A stretch of 5,389 bases of DNA, taken from assembly GCA_003649715.1 (NCBI GenBank), contig QMSS01000100.1:1-5389 (forward strand), given 5' to 3'. Position numbers and translations under genes: made by a program. How positions within the stretch are numbered: the stretch's first letter is position 1; every line of letters starts with the position of its first letter. Positions 1-5,389 of the stretch are shown here, one piece after another. The notes beneath the pieces were generated by a model that was not told the DNA's origin, made no database searches, and was given only the letters and a program-made list of their open reading frames with translations. The stretch comes from Thermoplasmata archaeon. Its GTDB lineage: Archaea; Thermoplasmatota; E2; DHVEG-1.

Positions 1-1806
1 AACACAGGACAGCATGTGTTTTTTGATGCTTCGGGAGAACCATGGACTTTTGATTCTATTACAGTCTCACCAGATTATTTAGAAATTGATAACGGTGCAG
101 ACTCTGAGAGGTTCATAGCTACTGTGTCGGGAGGAGAATGTAAATTTACGATAGATGTCTGGGACCCTGATAATACAACACAGGATGCAACTATAGCAAG
201 CTGGACAGCAGATGCAAGTGGATACACTTCCAACCCTATTCATATCGGAGCGATCACAGGATCAGGGAGCCCCAACTATTTAGATGGTGCTACTTCAGTT
301 TTTGTCTCAGGTAATTATGCTTATGTTGTATCACATCTTGATGACGCTCTCACAATCTTCGATGTTTCAACACCTTCCAGTCCTTCACATGTTGGAGAGA
401 TACATGGTGCAGGTAGTCCTAACTACCTTTCCTATCCAAGAGGTATATTCATTTCAGGAAACTACGCCTATGTTGCTTCGGGTGGAGATAATGCCTTAAC
501 AATCTTTGACATATCCGATCCATCCAATCCTACACATGTCAGTGCTATTACAGGATCAGGATCACCCAATTACCTCGGTGGTGCTATCTCTGTCTATGTC
601 TCAGGTAACTACGCATATGTTGCCTCTAATATTGATGACGCCCTCACAATCTTTGACATATCCGATCCAAGTAATCCAACACATGTCGGAGAAATACACG
701 GTGCAGGTAGTCCTAACTATTTAGATGGTGCTATCTCTGTCTATGTCTCTGGTAACTATGCTTATGTAGTTTCATTGAATGATGACGCCCTCACAATCTT
801 TGATGTTTCAACACCTTCCAGTCCTTCACATGTTGGAGAGATACATGGTGCTGGGTCACCAAACTACCTTAACAATCCATATTCAGTTTTTGTCTCAGGT
901 AACTATGCCTATGTTGCTTCTAATTTTGATTATGCCCTCACAATCTTTGATGTTTCAACACCTTCCAGTCCTACACATGTCAGTGCTATTACAGGATCAG
1001 GATCACCTAATTACCTCGGTGGTGCTTATTCTGTCTATGTCTCAGGCGAATACGCCTATGTTGCTTCAGGTGGCGATAACGCCTTGACTATTTTTGATAT
1101 ATCCGATCCATCCAATCCTACTCATGTTAGTGCGATCACAGGATCAGGATCACCTAATTACCTCGGTGGTGCTGTTTATGCCTTCGTTTCAGGTGATTAT
1201 GCATATGTAGCATCATATTCTGATGATGCCTTAACTATCTTTAAACTTTCTCGTTCAGTTTCTTACGAAATCACAGGATTAGAACCATCTCAAGCATACC
1301 AGATATGGATAGATGGATCTTATGATCATGATGAAACCACAGATGCTTCAGGAACATTAACATGGACAGGACACGATCTCGATACTTCACATTCGATAGA
1401 TATAAAATATGGCGAAGGTATAATTCTCGGAGTATCCACAACAACAGAGACAATCAGTATAGGGTATTTAGACAAGGGTACAACATCAACATCCCAATCC
1501 TGTGTGATAGAGAATACGGGGAATGTAGTGGAGAACATAAAAATAAAGTTCTCTCAGTTCACAGACTCTTCAAGCAATACATGGGCAGTGGGTACATCAC
1601 CAGATGTGGATCAATGTGTCATAGAGTGGAGTATTGACGATACAAACTACAATAAAATAACTGCATACGATACATATGTCACAGTCAAAACCAATCTTGC
1701 TGTAAATGATACATTCACATTATATATCAGAATAACAGCACCAACAGAATCATCTTCATATGACGAATACTCTTCCACCATGACTATAGGATGTGAGCAG
1801 GCATGA
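1..1806 (+). CDS. Large cell-surface protein with seven-bladed LVIVD beta-propeller and C-terminal surface domain (5' end missing)
   Basis: The frame is open from base 1 and ends at TGA 1804-1806, giving 601 visible residues. A GTG at 16 is in frame, but it has no ribosome binding site and the frame is already open before it, so the real start is probably upstream of the window. Residues about 1-82 are a beta-rich, Ig-like stretch. Residues 83-425 are seven 49-residue repeats of the form SGNYAYVAS..DDALTIFD(V/I)S.P..P.HV, which match the LVIVD repeat family and should close as a seven-bladed propeller. Residues about 425-470 look FN3-like. From about residue 476 to the end is a beta domain with DKGT, an N-G-N turn and an APT motif, which resembles the small protein encoded at 2540-3127. 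There is no C-terminal membrane segment, so attachment would have to be non-covalent or through a partner. LVIVD propellers are known from surface proteins of archaea and bacteria, and the ligand cannot be read from sequence. An adhesion or structural role is inferred. Confidence 0.85.
   Translation, partial: NTGQHVFFDASGEPWTFDSITVSPDYLEIDNGADSERFIATVSGGECKFTIDVWDPDNTTQDATIASWTADASGYTSNPIHIGAITGSGSPNYLDGATSVFVSGNYAYVVSHLDDALTIFDVSTPSSPSHVGEIHGAGSPNYLSYPRGIFISGNYAYVASGGDNALTIFDISDPSNPTHVSAITGSGSPNYLGGAISVYVSGNYAYVASNIDDALTIFDISDPSNPTHVGEIHGAGSPNYLDGAISVYVSGNYAYVVSLNDDALTIFDVSTPSSPSHVGEIHGAGSPNYLNNPYSVFVSGNYAYVASNFDYALTIFDVSTPSSPTHVSAITGSGSPNYLGGAYSVYVSGEYAYVASGGDNALTIFDISDPSNPTHVSAITGSGSPNYLGGAVYAFVSGDYAYVASYSDDALTIFKLSRSVSYEITGLEPSQAYQIWIDGSYDHDETTDASGTLTWTGHDLDTSHSIDIKYGEGIILGVSTTTETISIGYLDKGTTSTSQSCVIENTGNVVENIKIKFSQFTDSSSNTWAVGTSPDVDQCVIEWSIDDTNYNKITAYDTYVTVKTNLAVNDTFTLYIRITAPTESSSYDEYSSTMTIGCEQA
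247..1275 (+). repeat. Seven tandem 147-bp repeats encoding LVIVD propeller blades
   Basis: The units start at 247, 394, 541, 688, 835, 982 and 1129, each exactly 147 bp (49 codons) with no indels. Every unit contains a GSPNYL turn, an SG(N/E/D)YAYV strand and an ALTIF strand. The last unit degenerates after ALTIF into KLSRS. Two inter-blade linker types alternate (HVGEIHGAG and HVSAITGSG), as do two blade ends (DVSTPSSP and DISDPSNP), in mosaic combinations. Similarity is strongest at 441 bp, or three units: 361-410 is identical to 802-851, and 528-566 is identical to 969-1007. This points to duplication of a three-blade block or to gene conversion. Confidence 0.95.
1429..1803 (+). other. 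C-terminal beta domain shared with the small secreted protein at 2540-3127
   Basis: This domain lies within the propeller gene. Read by eye, it aligns with most of the mature protein encoded at 2540-3127. Both have a G.(L/V)DKGT turn, a cysteine about 8-10 residues later, an (E/K)N.(G/S)NV turn, a TSP..D segment followed by an aromatic strand, and a hydrophobic strand ending in APT. That strand is followed by a Ser-rich loop and a closing T(M/I)T(I/L) strand. The domain reads as an Ig-like or jelly-roll-like beta sandwich, and it is the best candidate for the part that docks the propeller on the cell surface. The homology is a visual judgement, and identity is modest. Confidence 0.6.
1793..1797 (+). 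promoter_or_regulatory. Weak ribosome binding site (GTGAG) before the gene at 1803
   Basis: GTGAG ends 5 bases before the ATG and lies inside the last codons of the propeller gene. It matches only the GTGA part of the anti-Shine-Dalgarno complement. Because the ATG overlaps the upstream TGA as ATGA, translation of the second gene is probably coupled to termination of the first. Confidence 0.4.
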
Positions 1807-2507
1807 AAAAAACATATTTTCACAAAAAAACAAAAGTGGATGAGTTCGTAGAACAGATAGAAAAAAAGAGATTTAAGAGGTTAAAAAAAGCCAAACCTCT
1901 TATAATATTAATTCTTTTAATATTACTCATACCTCTGATAAAAGCAGATAGCATTCGGGTTAGTTCGCATTTTACAGAGAGAGAAATTCCGAGAGGTATA
2001 AAAGTAGAAATTGGCTATTTAATAGTGACGAACACATCAGATATGTCCACAACAATATTTCTGAATTCATACGAGGGATTCCCAGACCCTCACTGGATAA
2101 ATTTTTCAGAGAACAATTTTATTCTATCTCCCGAAGAATCGAAGAAAATCATTATATACGCTGGAGTTCCTCCCGATTTCACATTAGATACTTTCAATAT
2201 AAAAATAGAAGTGGTAGGAAAGTTCAAAAATCATAATGTGGCAGTACTGCCACAGACAACGATAAAAATACTGGAGACATCACTAACCTTAGAAAAATAC
2301 AGAGCATTGGAAAATGAAAACAAAAACTTAGAACAGACTATAAAGGAGAAAGACTCCACAATACAAGAACTGAGAAATAAAAATACGACACAGAGAAAAA
2401 TAATATATGGTATGTGTGCTGTCATAGGTATTCTAATAGTACTTCTTCTTCTCTTGATTCGTGCGAATATAAAGCTGAATCATTTCATAGATGAAGAGTT
2501 ACCGTAA
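1803..2507 (+). CDS. Membrane protein with exported Ig-like domain and juxtamembrane coiled coil
   Basis: The protein has 234 residues. Its start codon shares ATGA with the upstream stop, so the two genes are almost certainly co-transcribed. Residues 1-31 are long and very basic, which suits a cytoplasmic N-terminus. Residues 32-47 form a strongly hydrophobic helix ending in IKADS, which is either a signal anchor or a late-cleaved signal peptide. Residues 49-155 are a single Ig-like beta sandwich; its NFILSPEESKKIIIYAGVP strand-turn-strand is the pattern of NEW3 or DUF916-type domains (F.L.P.ES....I...VP). Residues 163-197 are rich in Glu, Lys and Asn and look like a coiled coil. Residues 200-219 are a second membrane helix, followed by a short tail. 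Three N-x-S/T sequons lie in the exported part. I do not recognise a named family. A role as membrane-side partner or scaffold for the secreted neighbours is inferred. Confidence 0.85.
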   Translation: MKKTYFHKKTKVDEFVEQIEKKRFKRLKKAKPLIILILLILLIPLIKADSIRVSSHFTEREIPRGIKVEIGYLIVTNTSDMSTTIFLNSYEGFPDPHWINFSENNFILSPEESKKIIIYAGVPPDFTLDTFNIKIEVVGKFKNHNVAVLPQTTIKILETSLTLEKYRALENENKNLEQTIKEKDSTIQELRNKNTTQRKIIYGMCAVIGILIVLLLLLIRANIKLNHFIDEELP

Positions 2508-2509
2508 AG

Positions 2510-2517
2510 TATTTAAA
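2510..2517 (+). promoter_or_regulatory. Archaeal-type TATA box (TATTTAAA) for the genes from 2540 onward
   Basis: TATTTAAA lies in the 32-base gap after the stop at 2507, preceded by a purine-rich GTAAAG that could act as a BRE. Its centre is about 26-27 bases upstream of the ATG at 2540, the standard TATA-to-start-site distance in archaea. Transcription would therefore begin at or very near the A of the ATG and give a leaderless message. The lack of any Shine-Dalgarno site before 2540 agrees with this. Confidence 0.6.
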
Positions 2518-2539
2518 CAGAAAGTTCCTAAAAGTAGTA

Positions 2540-3127
2540 ATGCACCGAAAAAAGATAGGCACAGCATTCATCATTGTAATGTTATTTCTATTGTTCATAC
2601 CTAATTCTGAAGTTAAATCTGCGGAGGAGGACACTGTCACCATTACTGTAACCATAAAGAATTTTGCAGTGGGTTTGTATGAGGCAGATCAGACAACACC
2701 TTATACAACATGGGCTATTGGGGCTGTGGACAAAGGAACGGAAACAGTAATGTCAGATGCAGACTGTATATATGTAAAAAATGAGTCCAATGTCGCATGT
2801 GATTTTCAGTTAAAACTTGTTGAACCAGCAAACTTAACAGTCTCTGACACATCTCCAGGAACAGATGTTTTTGTGTTGATGGGAACTTTCTGGAGTTCGA
2901 ACAGTGCAAGTCCTTCGGCAGATAATTTTACTGAAGCCAACGACCACATAAATACATCATACATTACAGCCACGACAACAATATTCGCAGGAGATGCAGA
3001 TGGAGCGAATGTTCCAGCAAACAGCGGAGTGTTTCTTTATCTTGACTTCTTAGCACCAACAGATCTGAGTGATTCGCATCCTCAACAGACAATCACCCTC
3101 TATGTGAAAGCCGTTAACCCATCATAA
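2540..3127 (+). CDS. Small secreted single-domain surface protein
   Basis: The protein has 195 residues. An N-terminal MHRKK charge cluster, a hydrophobic core (about 9-20) and a VKSA-EE site near residue 28 form a clear type I signal peptide. The mature protein, about 31-195, is one beta-rich domain with no membrane anchor. It resembles the C-terminal domain of the propeller gene: a G.VDKGT turn (about 61-66), C76, a KNESNV turn (80-84), TSPGTD (104-109) and LAPT (171-174), then a final beta strand. Four N-glycosylation sequons (N81, N98, N129, N138) are an unusually high density. There are two cysteines, C76 and C87. No ribosome binding site precedes the ATG, but a TATA-like box sits at the distance expected for a leaderless transcript. 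It may be a repeating surface-layer, sheath or fibre subunit, or an accessory that binds where the propeller protein binds. That role is inference; the exact family is not recognised. Confidence 0.85.
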   Translation: MHRKKIGTAFIIVMLFLLFIPNSEVKSAEEDTVTITVTIKNFAVGLYEADQTTPYTTWAIGAVDKGTETVMSDADCIYVKNESNVACDFQLKLVEPANLTVSDTSPGTDVFVLMGTFWSSNSASPSADNFTEANDHINTSYITATTTIFAGDADGANVPANSGVFLYLDFLAPTDLSDSHPQQTITLYVKAVNPS

Positions 3128-3135
3128 ACAAGAAA

Positions 3136-3141
3136 GAGGTG
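3136..3141 (+). promoter_or_regulatory. Ribosome binding site GAGGTG for the GTG start at 3147
   Basis: GAGGTG ends 5 bases before a GTG codon followed by AAG AAA ATA. The site decides in favour of GTG 3147, because the encoded signal peptide begins exactly there and there is no in-frame ATG nearby. The 19-base gap to the previous stop has no room for a separate promoter, so this gene is read through from the one at 2540. Confidence 0.85.
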
Positions 3142-3146
3142 TTATA

Positions 3147-4289
3147 GTGAAGAAAATATTAACTATTTTTTTGATTCTGTTAGTGTTGCCTATATTTACG
3201 GCTATAAAAGTGGAGAATTTATCCAGATTGATAGATCCAGTTCCCTTAGGTGTACCAATAACATTCACAACACGGGTAACTAACACGGGTGAGACTCCCA
3301 CTGAGTATGTTGTGTATGTGCAGACGCCTGAGGAAGCAAGAATAAATCCATCTTCTGAGAGAACACCATATCTGAGACAGTATCAATGTCTCGATTGTGG
3401 AGCTACTTTTGTGGAGGATAAAAGAAAGATACACACATGTCCCGAGTGTGGAAGCAAGAATATAATAGAAGGAAACAGGATTTATGCGGGTCTGGAAGGA
3501 AAGGAAGATTATTTCAAAAAAATAACATCTATTCCAGATACCAAATTTATCAGGGTGAATCCAGACAGATTCTTCCTCAAACCTGATGAATCTATAGAAC
3601 TTCAGATCACAGTCAACATACCTCATAAATCAAAGTATTTCGACAAATTCTACGAAGCTATAATATCCATAGAACCTTCATTACCAGAAAAACAGACAGC
3701 CAATATTGTAAGAAGAATAGAGATGGATACTGATGAAATATCACATGATTATTTTACTTTCAAAGTCCCTGGCAACCCTGACGAAAGGTATATGATAACA
3801 TCAAGTGACATTCAGTATACTGCACCTATAGATGTTTTTTCAGTAAAAATACAGCTTGATGGTGAATGGTACGATGTTTACCCCACACCAAGACTATATA
3901 AAGGGAACAAACTATTTCTGTTAAAGTATGACAAAACATATTCAATGCAGATGATCTACAAGTCTGTAGAAAACAATAGAAAAACAGAAGTCTCACTGTA
4001 CATAACATATATGAAATATCAGAAGTTCCAGACAGGTGTTGCAGGAAGACTTTGGATCAAAACAGCAAAAAATGAAGAACAGAATAGTAGATTGATAGAA
4101 TCAGGAAAAATAAGAGTTATCAATCCAGAAACCAAACCACCAGAGAATACACAGACTCCAACCAAGACCACAGCACCACCAACAATATATGTAACACCAT
4201 CGGCACAGAACAACAATAAAGATCTCTGGTATATAATAGCAGGAGTACTGTTCGTACTTTTCCTTGCGGGAGTGTATATATTAATATAA
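3147..4289 (+). CDS. Anchored exported Ig-like protein with an inserted four-cysteine zinc ribbon
   Basis: The protein has 380 residues and a GTG start. Residues 1-19 are a signal peptide. Residues about 28-60 start a beta sandwich (PLGVPITFTTRVTNTGETP, typical of NEW3 or DUF916-like Ig folds). At about 75-110 the fold is interrupted by a zinc-ribbon motif, C81-x2-C84-x13-C98-x2-C101, of the CxDCG...CPECG kind. Residues about 135-175 resume with the sandwich pattern F.LKPDESIELQITVNIP. Residues about 185-326 are a second beta-rich region. Residues 327-358 form a Pro/Thr/Asn-rich linker and 359-380 a C-terminal membrane helix with almost no tail. The protein should therefore sit outside the membrane, anchored at its C-terminus on a stalk. 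Overall it recalls the anchored DUF916/DUF3324 proteins of bacterial WxL loci (signal, two Ig domains, C-terminal helix), but homology is not shown. Its position between the small secreted protein and a likely glycosyltransferase suggests a part in surface assembly. No enzyme motif is seen. Confidence 0.88.
   Translation: MKKILTIFLILLVLPIFTAIKVENLSRLIDPVPLGVPITFTTRVTNTGETPTEYVVYVQTPEEARINPSSERTPYLRQYQCLDCGATFVEDKRKIHTCPECGSKNIIEGNRIYAGLEGKEDYFKKITSIPDTKFIRVNPDRFFLKPDESIELQITVNIPHKSKYFDKFYEAIISIEPSLPEKQTANIVRRIEMDTDEISHDYFTFKVPGNPDERYMITSSDIQYTAPIDVFSVKIQLDGEWYDVYPTPRLYKGNKLFLLKYDKTYSMQMIYKSVENNRKTEVSLYITYMKYQKFQTGVAGRLWIKTAKNEEQNSRLIESGKIRVINPETKPPENTQTPTKTTAPPTIYVTPSAQNNNKDLWYIIAGVLFVLFLAGVYILI
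3387..3449 (+). other. Zinc-ribbon motif inside the exported Ig-like protein
   Basis: The four cysteine codons start at 3387, 3396, 3438 and 3447 (residues 81, 84, 98, 101). Both knuckles have glycine after the second cysteine (CLDCG and CPECG), the usual zinc-knuckle form seen in rubredoxin-like and zinc-ribbon proteins. These are the only cysteines in the whole 380-residue protein, which argues that they act as one site. Confidence 0.85.
4128..4221 (+). other. Pro/Thr-rich stalk before the membrane anchor
   Basis: Residues about 327-358 of the exported protein are dominated by Pro, Thr, Asn and Lys with no hydrophobic core. They lead straight into the C-terminal membrane helix. Such stalks precede the anchors of many archaeal surface proteins and are often O-glycosylated. 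Glycosylation here is inferred only from composition. Confidence 0.65.
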
Positions 4290-4292
4290 AAA

Positions 4293-4300
4293 GAGGTGAT
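4293..4300 (+). promoter_or_regulatory. Strong ribosome binding site GAGGTGAT before the non-canonical start at about 4305
   Basis: Eight bases match the core complement of the 16S rRNA 3' end, the longest match in the window. It lies 3 bases after the previous stop (TAA 4287-4289). The codons after it are ATT (4302) and ACG (4305), so it marks a translation start where no ATG, GTG or TTG is properly spaced. The GTG at 4296 is inside the site itself. Confidence 0.75.
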
Positions 4301-4304
4301 AATT

Positions 4305-5389
4305 ACGAAAAAGATATATCTATATTTGAGTTTTATTTTTTCTTTGAGTATCGGTAGTTTTTTTACTGTTGTACACCATCTTCTGAACGGAAATTCTTTC
4401 AGAAGTCCAGAATATTTTTGGTATTACGGCATAGCTAAAAATGTAGTAGAGCCTTACGGAGCATCTCTGGGAAGATTTATAGCATTAAAACCTGAATGGG
4501 ACATCACACAGTATATCCTCAGAGGATTCTATCATGATTTTCCGAGCATGTACTCAGTACAGGCATTCGCTTTCCTGTGTTATGTTCTTGTGGGGATAAT
4601 AGCTTATTTCTTCGGAAGAGAAGTTTTTTACTCAGATAAGCATAGAGATCTTTTAGGATTAATGTTCTCTTCATTTTTAATAATTCTGTATCCACTTATC
4701 TTCCTTTACATTGGAGTATTCACCCACGATACATTACAGATGGTGTTTGTTCTTTCCGTTCTCTTCTTAGGTACGAGGTTTTTGAACAGAAAAGATTATA
4801 GACTGTTACCAGTTTTATCTCTGATGTTTCTCATCGGACTTGGTATAAACATGTCGATAGTATTCACAGTACCTATACTGGCATTGTACTATCTCAGAGG
4901 AAAAAATAGATTCCTTCTTTGGTGCATTCTGGTACTGTTATTCTCAGTTGTGGGTGATTATTTCACAATGCAGAGATTCAGTTTTGGCAATCTTGTGGAT
5001 GTGTTGCCAATCAAACCTTTGCAGGTAGTAGAAGCATATGCAATTCCACTTACATTTGCCATTGTAGCACTTTACAAAACAATAAAGGACAGAGATATAT
5101 TCCTTACAGGTTCATTCATATATCTTTTCATAGCAATGTGTTTCATGTCAAGAAATATAAGATGGGTAACTATACCCATGGCATTACTCCTCACATATCT
5201 GTTCAAAAACAGTGCAGTGTATATCTCAGAAAAATCATTATACAAGAAAATTAAACATAGAATGGCTGTTATTCTGACGATGTTTTTGATATTTTCACAG
5301 ACCTTATTCGTGTTCATGATAACAGATACACCAGACGAGGCAATAGATTACGGTGTGCACGCCAAAGAAATAGAATACACAGAGGAGTT
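4305..5389 (+). CDS. Polytopic membrane protein, probable GT-C (STT3/AglB-like) glycosyltransferase, 3' end missing
   Basis: The frame is open from the upstream stop at 4287 to the window end, with about 361 codons after ACG 4305. The start is odd: ACG follows GAGGTGAT by 4 bases and is followed by AAA AAG ATA, closely paralleling the GTG AAG AAA ATA start of the previous gene. ATT 4302 is an alternative, and the first in-frame ATG (4548) would remove the first membrane helix. The product has about nine or ten hydrophobic helices. After helix 1 (about 5-24) comes a long loop (25-83) with acidic residues, including E36 in SPEYFWYYGIAKNVVE. Helices continue through about 85-103 and 116-138, and an acidic turn at 140-143 (THDT) precedes the next helix. 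This layout, with a large first loop and a D after helix 3, fits GT-C enzymes and especially archaeal oligosaccharyltransferases. Near residue 340 a TPDEAIDYGVHAKEIEY stretch could begin the exported C-terminal domain. The diagnostic WWDYG-type motif, if present, lies beyond the window. Another GT-C or polymer-flipping enzyme remains possible. Confidence 0.8.

Noticed and set aside
16..18. GTG at 16 as the start of the propeller gene
   Set aside because: The frame is already open from base 1, there is no ribosome binding site before it, and no signal peptide follows, although the protein must be exported. The start is more likely upstream.
284..1087. Three overlapping + strand open frames with repetitive products in the propeller region
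   Set aside because: They are out-of-frame readings of the 147-bp repeats. The absence of stops follows from the repeat being a multiple of three and copied many times.
247..1275. CRISPR array or mobile-element repeats
   Set aside because: The 147-bp units are contiguous, in frame and protein-coding, with no unique spacers. No transposase or inverted repeats were seen.
3246..3626. 126-codon open frame on the minus strand
   Set aside because: It lies wholly within the exported zinc-ribbon protein gene, whose start site, signal peptide and domains are clear. The reverse product shows no recognisable motif and looks like a shadow.
4275..4282. TATATATT about 26 bases before ACG 4305 as a second leaderless promoter
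   Set aside because: It falls inside codons of the preceding membrane anchor, where AT-rich sequence is expected. A leaderless start at 4305 would waste the strong GAGGTGAT site.
5072..5317. 81-codon open frame on the minus strand
   Set aside because: It is antisense to the membrane-protein gene and has no ribosome binding site that I could find. Its hydrophobic content mirrors the coding strand's AT-rich helix codons.

Overview
The window is an AT-rich, gene-dense stretch with five genes, all on the + strand, separated by at most 32 bases. Nearly everything encoded is predicted to lie in the membrane or outside the cell. The likely host is an archaeon. The evidence is a TATA-like box placed exactly where it would give a leaderless message for the third gene, Shine-Dalgarno sites of the GAGGTG(AT) type, heavy use of AGA for arginine and ATA for isoleucine, and surface proteins built from a beta-propeller and Ig-like domains with C-terminal membrane anchors. 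Lineage cannot be assigned from this sequence, and a bacterial host is not strictly excluded.

Layout. (1) Bases 1-1806 hold the 3' part of a large surface protein: a short N-terminal beta-rich segment, seven 49-residue LVIVD-type propeller blades, a short FN3-like segment, and a C-terminal beta domain. (2) Bases 1803-2507 overlap gene 1 by ATGA and encode a 234-residue protein with a membrane segment at each end, an Ig-like domain and a coiled coil between them. (3) After a 32-base gap containing the only convincing promoter, 2540-3127 encodes a small secreted protein made of one domain, which resembles the C-terminal domain of gene 1. (4) Bases 3147-4289 encode a 380-residue signal-peptide protein with Ig-like domains, an unexpected four-cysteine zinc-ribbon motif on the exported side, a Pro/Thr-rich linker and a C-terminal membrane anchor. 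(5) From about 4305 to the window end runs the open 5' part of a polytopic membrane protein that looks like a GT-C glycosyltransferase, possibly STT3/AglB-like. It has a good ribosome binding site but no ordinary start codon.

How they may work together (inference). Two secreted proteins share a terminal domain, and they sit beside two membrane-anchored Ig-like proteins and a probable membrane glycosyltransferase. This arrangement recalls bacterial WxL loci, where large and small proteins share a C-terminal surface-binding domain and are encoded with DUF916/DUF3324-type anchored Ig proteins. No canonical WxL sequence motif is visible, so any relationship would be analogy or very remote homology. 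The locus is best read as a cell-surface assembly or adhesion module, probably glycosylated. The small subunit carries four N-glycosylation sequons.
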